Positions 1 through 9,393 of a stretch of 64,000 nucleotides of DNA are shown here, piece after piece; the stretch's first letter is position 1; every line of letters starts with the position of its first letter. A program made the translations under genes and the position numbers. Source of the DNA: Raphanus sativus (taxonomy: Eukaryota > Streptophyta > Magnoliopsida > Brassicales > Brassicaceae); the NCBI RefSeq assembly GCF_000801105.2, contig NC_079517.1, positions 3,286,001-3,350,000 of the forward strand, given 5' to 3'. The notes beneath the pieces were generated by a model. That model was given only the letters and a program-made list of their open reading frames with translations. It did not search any database and was not told the origin of the DNA.

Positions 1-69
1 AAAAAAAAACAGTGATGTTTCTGTTAACTAATACCAAGCGACTAAAAGTACAATCAGGTGTTCAATTAC

Positions 70-1886
70 CTGGCAACGGCAACATCCTTTGCTTCAGCAG
101 AGAAGAGGCCAGCAACAGCTTTAGGAACACCAAGAAACGGTCCACCGATGTTCATCACCGCTTTGATATGCTTAGCGCACCAATCAGGCCCACCGCCGCC
201 ACCCATAGGAGCTGGTGCCTCAACCCATTTCATAAAATGTAGAAAATACAAGACCCCCATGGAGTGAGGAACTATGACTGCCTTTTTGCCACCGTTGGTA
301 GAAACCATCAGCTCTATATTACTTTTCATACGGCTTAGCGTCTGGTCACGCACCTAATAAATTCAACATTAAAAAAAAAAAGTGTTTAAGCCGTGAGAGA
401 TTAATAAAGAAACGTGAGATGGAACAGAATTTTAGATTATTTTTTATTATGTGAAGAGAAACAACCTCTGTGTTCTGAAACGAGAGCCTCCAGTCATATG
501 CAGCCATGTACATGTTCTTCTCTTCGTATCCGATATGTGCAAGGTTAGCAATGAGCACCGCCCAGACAAAGTAGCCAGGGGCGAAGTAATCAGCAGCAAC
601 GAGTCCTGAGACAGCTCTAATTCTAATACCAGCAGGATCCATCCCAGTTTCGTTGTCAAGTGACATGTGTTCCACCCAACATAGAGGCCTGAATCAAAGA
701 GATAATGAATTACTACGATATTATGAACAGTAAATTAACACTAATATATCTAAACAGAGCAAAAAAATAGGAGCAGTGAGCCGAAAGAAGAAAGATGCAG
801 ATCAAAAAACAGACGCAACTCTAAAAAAAACAGTTGTTTAATTCATAGCAGGCTTGGGATGAGTTATTAGCTTAGATAACAAAATGGGGATGGATGAAAA
901 CTCGAGACAAATATATTTGGAAAAATGTTGATAATCTCATTTCTCAGTTCTCATTAAAAATTAGAGGAAAAAAAAAATCAACACTGAGCTAAAAGACGAA
1001 AGAAACAAACTTTTAGTTGCACACAGTTGAAAAAATAATGCAACCATACTCCTTATGTAACGGTCTAAAACACATAATTGACAAATGTAGGTTGGTACTT
1101 ACACATCTATTCCCAACAAAGCAGCACAAAAAAACTACTTCAGTATACGCTCCGTACAAGTAACCGTAAGCTCAATGACTATTAAGGCAACAACTTGTTT
1201 AAGAACGCAATCTAAAGCCATGTCTAGCAATAGATTTAGACATTTTCGATCAAACGTGTTTCATTGGACATATTTTTTTGCTTAAAAACCCAAACTTAGC
1301 AATTAATTTCGCTTCCCTTACACAAAACACATAAAGATATATAAAGCCTTTTGCACATAAAAAGCGACTAAAACGAGTGAGAGAGCTCCGTGAACAGGCA
1401 GCAAGTGAGCGTCATCTCATCAGATCCAAACCAAAAACCTCACCTTTTATAGACTTCACCGAAAGTGCCACCCCACAAGCGCTTTCTAAACAAACCATCA
1501 GCGCAGTGTTTGCCTTCCCAAAGCTCAAGCCCTCCGGTGACAATCCCTGGGATAAAGACGACCGGATGTTTCGCCACGAGACCTTCTTTCTTCAGCTTCA
1601 CGCCCGGAGGGTCAGGCAAAGGACCCGTGATCGCCTCCGTCACGTACTGAGGAAAGCTCGCGGGCATGGCGTTGTAGAGGAACAATAGGAACCACCACGT
1701 GACGCACACGCATCCGATGAACCAGCAGCAAGAATCAACGCACGACCACTTCGCCTTGTCGGCTCCTCCGTTGTTGGATTTCTTGCGATGAGATTTCTTC
1801 TGGGAATCGTCGTCGTCATCGTCGGGAAGGTCCTCAGCTGGAGACGACGGTTTCTCCGTCGGCTTTTTCCGTTGAATAAGGGGCAT
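70..1886 (-). CDS. PDAT1: Phospholipid:diacylglycerol acyltransferase 1, 5' part (gene runs off the left edge)
   Basis: PDAT moves an acyl group from a phospholipid to diacylglycerol, making triacylglycerol at the ER. Three coding exons are visible: 1444-1886, 466-688 and 70-353, joined in frame (EVYK-RPLCW and QNTE-VRDQT). The remaining exons lie left of base 1. The N terminus is acidic and basic, with a run of Asp near residues 23-28. A single membrane anchor follows at about residues 50-72 (CCWFIGCVCVTWWFLLFLY). The lumenal lipase-like domain begins after it with HPVVFIPGIVTGGLELWEG, the oxyanion-side motif of the LCAT family. The nucleophile elbow is PHSMG, the family form of GxSxG, in the third exon. 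Every visible segment closely resembles Arabidopsis PDAT1 as I remember it, and there is no internal stop. The first intron is about 755 bases. Confidence 0.95.
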
Positions 1887-2000
1887 TTTCGTAATTTGAA
1901 GGACCTTTTGTGAAAATCTCTAGAAGAGTGTTAGAACCAATGAGTATTGTCCACTCCTTCAATCATAACCCTGTCCTGGCGAATTAGGGATTAGATCAGT

Positions 2001-2018
2001 CTAGAGAGAGAGAGAGAG
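2001..2018. repeat. (GA)n microsatellite upstream of PDAT1
   Basis: A short AG/GA dinucleotide run lies about 115 bases upstream of the PDAT1 start codon, probably in the 5' leader (a CT run on the gene's sense strand). Such pyrimidine-rich leaders are common in plants. Confidence 0.6.
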
Positions 2019-2689
2019 TTGAATTTTTTTTTGTTTTTTTCTTGTCGGCTTCTATGTTTTGTGATGTCATTAAAGCTCGGTCCGGATCATTGACCAGCTT
2101 GTTCCTCCTGGTTGCGGTTCAAGTTCGATCACGAAACCGTCCGGTCCGATCCGTTGGTTTGATTTCATTACTAGTCCAAACAGTTTTTCACTGTATTTTA
2201 CAACTTGCTTCAGTTTTGTAAGGATTAATGAATGTCCTGAATAAATATTTTTATGAGTGAATTATCTAAATAAGGTTTATTAAATTTTGGGCTATTTGGG
2301 TGGAAATACACAGATACAAACATAATTAGGATTCTATACAAAAAATAAATTAATTAGCTATATGGACAAACGAACGTAAGTGAAATTACCTTGTTGGCCA
2401 CTAGGGATGCGCGTTTTCAATAAGGCAAAATACGATTACATTTATTGCAAAACCGAACATGTTTTCGGTTAACCATAATAATATAGTCAAATTGATTAAG
2501 AGGAAATGGAATAACTTGGGTTAAGCCCTCATAGCACCAAGTCGATGTATTAAAAACTTGACGCGTGGGCCTTTGATTTTTTTGTTTTTTAAAGAAAATT
2601 GTTTAATATTTTAAACACGATATTATGAATATTTTTAGGTACCTATGAACATATTCGGATCTAGAAGAGTCCGACCCCAAATACAACCC

Positions 2690-2888
2690 CTAAACGTTAA
2701 ACTATAAACCCTAAAACCAAAAATCCAAATCTAAAACATAAATCCTAAACCTACCATCTAAACACTAAATTTTAAACCAAAATAAAAAATCTAAACTCTA
2801 AATCCTATCACTTAACACTAACCCTAAACCCAAATAGAAATTGAAACTCTAAACCTTACTACTTACCACTGAATCCTAAACCCAATAC
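2690..2888. repeat. Degenerate telomere-like (CCCTAAA-type) array
   Basis: The stretch is a run of imperfect units such as ACCCTAAA, ATCCTAAAC, AAATCTAAAAC and AACCCTAAACCC. These resemble the plant telomere heptamer CCCTAAA with many substitutions. A further piece with the same texture (CCCAGAACCCAAAACCCTTAATCCTAAATC) lies at about 3599-3630, beyond the foldback element, so the array appears to have been split by that insertion. Confidence 0.65.
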
Positions 2889-3598
2889 TAGGCATGGTCG
2901 TTCAGGTATCTGTTGGTGTTCGGATTGGGTTTTTTGTATTTTTAGGTTTTCGGGTTTACGTTCCTAGGTCCCATACTAAAATTTTATTAGTACGGGTCGG
3001 GTTCGGATAATAACACTTCGGATTCAGAGACGCAATAAAGTAACCATATATTGTGCAGATTGGGGTTATATCGGTTCGGTTCGGATATAACCAAAATAAA
3101 AAAACTAAAAACTTAAAGCAGAACATAAAGAAAAACACCTAAATTAAATAAAAAATAATCTATCACACGTAAAATTGATAAAATAACAATAAAATGTTAA
3201 ATCAAGCATAAAACAAACATCATTTGTAAACAATATACATTATCTTGTAGAGAGTAGATTTGTTATTTCAATGAGCAAATTATAAAGTACTTATTTATAA
3301 CTAATTGTATACTTAAAACATTTTTAAAAATTATTATTATATATCATATTACCACAAATATTGAATTTAATCATTGAAATACTTATATATATTTCAAAAT
3401 AGTTATATTAACTATTAGTTTCAGATTTTTCGAGTTACCCGTTCGGGTTCGGTTAATAACACTTCGGATTCAGATATTTTTTATATCAACCTACATGATC
3501 CGTTCGAGTATTTTTACATTTTGGATTGGATAACGGATCGGATTTTTCGGTTCGGGTTCGGTTTGGATTCTGGGTTTCAGATTTTATGCCCATGCCTA
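2889..3598. mobile_element. Foldback (hAT-like, non-autonomous) element, about 710 bp
   Basis: The ends are inverted copies: TAGGCATGG at the left and CCATGCCTA at the right. Both subterminal parts are rich in the GGTTCGG/TTCGGAT motif seen in many Brassicaceae foldback elements, for example AACACTTCGGATTCAGA twice. The flanking octamers CCCAATAC and CCCAGAAC match at six of eight positions, consistent with an old 8-bp target duplication of the hAT type. No transposase reading frame is present. The superfamily call is an inference. Confidence 0.55.
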
Positions 3599-3726
3599 CC
3601 CAGAACCCAAAACCCTTAATCCTAAATCATATGTTTTTGTTAGAGTCAAATCCGTTCCTAAAAGATTGGTTTGTCATTGAAGATGTTGCCTAGGTCATTT
3701 ATTATGTTACGTTAGTGTCGTGCTTA

Positions 3727-3978
3727 GGGCATCTCCAACCCAACTCCATATTTTCCTCCAAAATAAAGTGAAAGTGAATATGGAGTAAAAAATGCTCCAA
3801 CCCAACTCCATATTCCACTCCATAATGAAATTTACTCCATAAATGGAGTAATCTATTTTTTGTTTGTTCATTACTCTATTATGGAGTGGAAAATGGAGTA
3901 GAGTTGGAGCATTTTTACTTCATATTCACTTTTACTCCATTTTGGAGGAAAATATGGAGTTTTACATTGAAGATGCTC
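3727..3978. mobile_element. Tourist-like (PIF/Harbinger) MITE
   Basis: A 252-bp element has inverted ends GGGCATCTCCAA and TTGAAGATGCTC, flanked on both sides by TTA, the usual PIF/Harbinger target duplication. The interior folds back on itself: ACTCCATATT and CTCCAAAAT motifs on the left recur as reverse complements (GGAGGAAAATATGGAGT) on the right. It has no coding capacity. Confidence 0.75.
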
Positions 3979-4330
3979 TTAAATCACATCCCAATATTAT
4001 GGTAATAATAAGTGAATACATTAGACGGTTAACAGTAAAGATAAGCAACAATTATTTTGGATAAGTGTAAAATAATAAATGTCAACGAGGAAAGAAAAAA
4101 GAAACTAAAACTTCTCATAGTCTTGTTGACATCAAAGGCTACATTAAGTTATAGGGTTAATTTAGGGATATATGAAAAGTGAAACAGTTCGTAACCGATC
4201 ACCTAAATAAACTTATGTTCGTGTATATCAAATGCAATTACTCTTAAATTTTAATAGTAATAAGAAAGATTCATCTTCAAAAAATTACAGTTTGAAATTA
4301 TCAACAAGAAGAACATTTCATGACTAGAAC

Positions 4331-4638
4331 CAGTGCCGGCTTAGCATGGAGGGCGGTCAGTGCGACCGCCCCAAGGTCCACCCTAATTTCTTTTTTTTAA
4401 ATTTTTTTAGTGACATATATAGTATACTAAATTTAAATTTATGTAGTATTATAAAATGTGAGTACAGAAATTTAATAAAAACTCAAATTAAAACATGCAT
4501 GTTAGTTTATTTGTGTAAAAATAACTTAAATATATTTAAAATTAGTCATTATATAGGACCTAAATATATTTTTTTATAATATAAGGTCTAAAAAAAAATT
4601 TTTTCACTAGGGCCCTTAATAGTGTTGAGCCGGTCCTG
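4331..4638. mobile_element. hAT-type non-autonomous element with perfect 8-bp target duplication
   Basis: The element starts CAGTGCCGGCTTAGCATG and ends GTTGAGCCGGTCCTG, the imperfect inverted termini common in plant hAT elements. It is bordered by identical octamers ACTAGAAC at 4323-4330 and 4639-4646. The interior is AT-rich, and the 77-codon frame across it has no resemblance to a transposase. The perfect duplication suggests insertion that is recent compared with the other repeats nearby. Confidence 0.85.
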
Positions 4639-6100
4639 ACTAGAACATACCTTTTTTTATCTTGTGTTGATCTAACACTTTGATGTATGAATTATAGCAT
4701 TGAAAATTATATATTTATCATCTTTCTAAGCACTGAAGGTGTCGTATATGATAATATAAAATATTTATCTATTCTAGAGTCCGTATATGATAAATAAAAT
4801 AAAAGATGAGAACAAACCTAATTGTGATGGAAAGATTTTTATGGTTTTCAAAAGTGTTGGTATGTTACAAGAGCATAGTATAACAAGAATGTACAAAAAT
4901 AGTTATACGGTTTAGAGATTTCAAAAAAACATGTTTTGAGTTCAGTTTTTGTGACTACATCGAGTTGACCAAGTTGAAGTGTTTACTGGTCCAAATCTCG
5001 GACTAGTAGTGTCGGTGTCATGGGTAAAGTGTCGTCTATTGATGTCTACCTTAGATATGATCACTCAATCCTTATCGTTTCTCAATGGTCCTCTTGCTTC
5101 CATCACAATGATGCCCTATATTTGATTTTAAATTTGCTTCTTTTCTTTGACCAAAAAAAAATTGCTTCTTTTTTTCTTTCTACCAACTGTTTTTGGGTGT
5201 AATTTTCCTACCAACTTGAACTGATTTGAACTCATTTCCTCATATTCCGACTAAAACACTTCAGAAAAGATTCATGAGTAGTACAAATTGTTTTTACACC
5301 AAATATGACTTGTAGAAAAAAGTGAAGGAACCACAAATAGGCCTGGGCACGGATGACGGATCGAATATCCGGATTTTTGAAGGTATTTGTGATTTGATTC
5401 GAATTTTATGGATATCTAATTTTCCGATTTGCTTTGCTTCCGAAAAATACAGAAATTCGGAAGAACGGATATCCGGAAAATAAATAGATATTTGTGAATA
5501 TTTCGGATATCTCATTTGTTTTGATTAATACAAATAATCTTAAAAATTTGATACAAAATTATTTTATAAAATGATTTTTTGCATGATATAAAAGATAAAA
5601 ACTAAAAAAGTAGTGAATCTATATATTTTGTAAACTTTTAAACTTACTTAACAATTATAAAAACACAAAACTTTAAAAAAAATTATAATTGTCATAAATG
5701 TTTTCTCTTCCTTTTATGTAATACTTTTATATAAGTAATAATGTAAATAGAATCTGTCAAATCATATGTTAGAATAATAATTATATAATTTTATACATTT
5801 AAAACTTTAAATATAATCAAAATATACATGTATTTATATATTGACGGATCGGATCAGATATTCGCTTTCTAAAATTTTAGTATTTGTGATTTGCTTTGAT
5901 TTTAACGGATATTGAATTTTAGTATTTGCTTTGATCCATGGCAATGTTTGCTTAAAATCTTAATAAATTTGGATGATATAGTTTATTTGATAAAAGGATT
6001 TATAAGTATGAATATTTTCAAATAGAAAGCGGTCTATAATAGATAACATACCAACTTAATATAGATCGCTTTCCTTTTTTTAAAGTAAATTATAAATTAA

Positions 6101-6545
6101 AAATCCAGCGAGTTAAACAAACTCTAAGAGACCAAGCTTCACGATGAGATAGTTTATTTGATAAGTGTTGATAAGTATGAATATTTTCAAATAGAAAATG
6201 ATCTATATTAAGTTGGTATGTTATCTATCTAATTTTAGAATACATAATTTACTTTGATTCGTTTTCGCATTTCTAAATCAAAAGATTTAAAAGAGAAAAA
6301 AATTGTAATGTATTCAAAAACAAATCCAGCGAGTTAACGAACTCTGAGAGACAAAGCTACACGATGATATAGTTTATTTGATAAGTGTTGATAACTATAA
6401 ATATTTTCAAATAGAAAGCGATCTATATTAAATTGGTATGTTATCTATCTAATTTTAGAAAACATAATTTACTTCGATTCGTTTTCGCATTTCAAACCAA
6501 TAGATTTAAAAGAGAAATAAAAATTGTAATGTATTCAAAAACAAA
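6101..6545. repeat. Two tandem 221-bp units upstream of RRM-like gene A
   Basis: Units beginning AAATCCAGCGAGTTAA start at 6101 and 6322. Each continues through AGTTTATTTGATAAGTGTTGATAA, TTGGTATGTTATCTATC and GTTTTCGCATTTC to AATGTATTCAAAAACAAAT. More diverged relatives of the unit occur in copy B at about 50115-50345 and 50790-51020. Just upstream, 6030-6075 carries part of the same unit in inverted orientation. Confidence 0.75.
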
Positions 6546-6973
6546 TCTACGAGAGAAGAAATAATCAAAATTATATCTATTGAATTGACCGTAAATCTGA
6601 ACAATTTTATTTTACCTACTTTTATAATAAAAATCTAACAAATATATCATGAAAAATAATTCTATTAATTTATTTTTTAATTAGACAAACATGTTATTTC
6701 TAATAAGAACAATAAATACTAATTCAAATTAAAGTAAACTAAAACATTTTCGCATATATTAAAAATTATTAAGACATTTTTCTATTGCTTTTCACACTTG
6801 CGGGTTTAACCCTATAGTGAATATAAAAACAAAGTGATAAAAATAGAGGAGATTTATAGAAACTGAAAGAATATATATTTGGTTCATGAAATGGTGACTC
6901 TTAATAAAGAAAATGAGGATATATATCACCATTTCACTCGATACCTTATATAAATTCCTATAGTTTCATCTAT

Positions 6974-6982
6974 TATATAAAA
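6974..6982 (+). promoter_or_regulatory. Probable TATA box, RRM-like gene A
   Basis: TATATAAAA lies 78 bases before the start codon, ahead of a short leader that is conserved in copy B. Confidence 0.5.
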
Positions 6983-7059
6983 CCCAAAGTAAACTCATAT
7001 TCACTTGTTGTCTAAACAAAAAGAAGAAGAGTATCTGCATTTGTGAAAAAAAAAATCAA

Positions 7060-8918
7060 ATGGATTCTCCATCATCGGCAATATCCATCACCCAAAAAAA
7101 ATTCAATGCTTTTCACTCGTATAACAGAGCACTTTTCTCTCGTCTTGTCATAACTCTAAGACGGGGCATTCTCCAGTCTTACCAAGTCATGAGCTTTCTC
7201 CTCTTTCTCCAGATGTCTGCTCATCACCTGAGAGATTTGATATCGAATCTTGCCTCTTCACAGGACGCTGTCGTCAACATGGTCGCTGAACAAGTCGTGA
7301 CGTGCATGATGTGCTTGTCCTGCGAAGATTTCTCAGCGTTTGTGGCCTACTTGAGGAAGTGCATGCTCTCTCCAGAGGTACCTTACATCACGGGTCTCAC
7401 AAGAGGGCGCTTAAACCTCATAGCCATCCACAACAACCGCGAAAACATTCTCTTTGAGATGAATCAGCATTTCACGCGTATGTGTATCCCAGCTTTCGAA
7501 GATATATTCGTGGGTGCTGAGATGTACAACAGAGCGATTGATGCGAGGGACATGGCGATAGCGAGGAGGAACCAGATGGGAGTCAGCAGTGTTTTTCAAA
7601 AAGGTGAATCAAGTAATAGCCGGTTCTTAAGTGGGCAAGAAAACGCAGATGAGAGGACCATCGTCCTCTCATTTTCTAGAAGATACCCAGTTTCTAGAGA
7701 AGAAGTGCATGGCTACTTTACCTGGTACGTACTTAAATCTTATTATAAGCCATGCATGAATGCAAGACCATGCCATTCTTCTCATTAACAATGTTTATAA
7801 CAAATTATTAGTTATGTCTATTAATTAGGTGATAATTGTTTGGATGGTTTCTAGATTTTAATTTTGGGGTTTTGGCTTTTAATTTTTAGTTTTTGGATTC
7901 TAGATTTTGATTTTGATTTTTAGTAGATTTTAGTTTTTGAAAAAACACGAATGACGATATTGATTTTTGGTTTTGATTTTACTGTAGTTTTAGTTTTTAG
8001 AAAAACTTGAATGATTATTTTAAGTTTTAAGTTATAATATATTTTATTAATAACAAAAATCTAAATTTTATTTAAACAAAAATGTAGAGTTCTGAATTGC
8101 ATTTTTTTCTTTAATTATTCTGTTTTCTAAAATTTGAATTGATTTATTTTAGTTTTCTGTTATTTTTTTTTTAAAATTAAATTATAACTTAATTTGTTTT
8201 ATTATCAAACTTAAAGTTACTGAAAGAATATATCATAATCTTTTAATAAAATAATACCAATATATTATTAATAAAACATGCAAACTTTACGTAGAAGTAA
8301 ATTTAAATAACTAACTCCACTTCAATGACAAATTTAAAAGAATGTTCTTAACAGAAATAATATATGTTAAACAATTTTTTCCTAAAACTTATTTGTTTAT
8401 AGTAGTTGGCATTTTTATTTATTGTTTCCTCTGTTAGTGCGTAAATGTAACAAAAATTTTAATTAAAAAAAAAAAGAAAAGGTCATAAAACCCATCTTAA
8501 GTTAGAAAAAACCAAAAAAATATTGGATTTTAGTTTTTATTCAGAAAATAACAGTTATTTGAAAAACTTGTTTCTCTAAAATATATTGAATCTATTTCTT
8601 TAAACTATTATTTATCTAAAAATTGGTTTTCCAAAAACAAAAACTCTCAATGCAATGATTTCACGTAGAGTGTTTTAAATGGTAATATTGTTTTTTTTTG
8701 GGTGTTGAAGGAGATTTGGGGAAATTATAGAAGCGATACACATGGGTGGAGCGGGACGGACTGGACAAACGCTGTATGCAGCAGCGATGGTGTTAAATTC
8801 TCCCGCCATGATTCCAGCGATTATAATGGAAGGGATCTCCACGACCAAATTCAGCATCAATGGAAAACATGTCTGGGCTCGAAAATTCATTCCCAGCCAC
8901 AAAATCCTCTTCCCATAA
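7060..8918 (+). CDS. RRM-like (alpha-beta plait) protein, copy A, two exons
   Basis: Exons 7060-7724 and 8711-8918 encode about 290 residues. The ATG opens MDSPSSA, shared with copy B. The donor CTG|GTACGT and acceptor TTGAAG|GAG restore YFTW-RFGEIIEAIHMGG, so an RRM-like fold is completed only by splicing. Visible RRM-like pattern: beta strand (TIVLSFSR), helix (REEVHGYFTWRFG), beta (IIEAIHM), beta (LYAAAMVLN), helix, and a last strand (TKFSINGKHVWARKF). The first ~170 residues are helical, with a conserved FHSYNRALFSRLVITLRR motif. I know this only as an uncharacterised plant family with an RNA-binding-like C terminus. The intron is about 985 bases against 190 in copy B. Both frames are open, so the gene may be functional; function is unknown. 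Confidence 0.75.
7826..8645. repeat. AT-rich insertion within the intron of RRM-like gene A
   Basis: Copy A and copy B introns align at both ends (AAATCTTAT.TAAGCCATGCATG on the left, TTTCACGTA.GAGTG on the right). Copy A has about 820 additional bases between. The insert begins with degenerate repeats of the type TTTTAGTTTTTGAAAAAAC and is otherwise AT-rich. No clear terminal inverted repeats or target duplication were found. Confidence 0.6.
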
Positions 8919-9393
8919 TAATCTTTCGCTCCGTTCCTATGGAAACTATTTCTAGTTTCATATGTTTTTCTTTTTACTTTTTTATTTATTTTAAGGAGTT
9001 GTGAAGGGCATCATGTGCCCACTCCTACAAATTTGAGACTTATTTTTATTATGGACGGGTTGGGGGTGGGGGACTTTTATTGGTGATTGACATTTTGGTT
9101 GCATCTTTGAACTATTTTTGCATGGACTCAAGTTGGTCACTTTTCAAACATCTTATGGCCACTCTTGAAAATAAAGACTTTCAACTATGATAAAATCAAC
9201 TTCAAAGATGCATATTATTGTTTGACTGCAGATAAGCAGTGAATAAGGAGGAGAATTGTATGAAACTCAGTCCTAAAATTATGATTTAATGAGCTTTCCT
9301 ATCACTTTACAGCGTGAAAACAAAAGAGAGTGTGTTTTTACTTGTCACCACAAGGAAGAAATATGCTTTAAAGAATAGCAGAGGAGGATGTGG

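Larger units (their letters stand above)
1887..5265. other. Intergenic interval with nested repeats, no gene seen
   Basis: No credible coding sequence lies between PDAT1 and the RRM-like segment. The Arabidopsis neighbours that I remember here (CHLH/GUN5 and one small gene) are missing. The interval holds the degenerate telomere-like array, a large foldback element, a Tourist-like MITE and a hAT-like element, each listed separately. The rest is AT-rich DNA without recognisable structure. Confidence 0.7.
5266..9366. repeat. Duplicated segment, copy A (carries RRM-like gene A)
   Basis: This block matches 49362-53063 in the same orientation. Similarity begins at TTCATGAGTAGTACAAATTG and ends at CACAAGGAAGAAATAT. 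In between, both copies carry the same promoter-proximal repeats, the RRM-like gene and a common 3' flank. Copy A has extra DNA at about 5338-5940 (rich in GGATATCCGG-type motifs) and an extra ~820 bp in the gene's intron. Confidence 0.8.

Noticed and set aside
4346..4579. 77-codon frame inside the hAT-type element
   Set aside because: AT-rich composition and no transposase-like motif; the element is too short to be autonomous.
5294..5515. 73-codon minus-strand frame in the GGATATCCGG-rich part of copy A
   Set aside because: It is made of repeated YPDIRSS-like strings that reflect a repetitive DNA motif rather than a protein.
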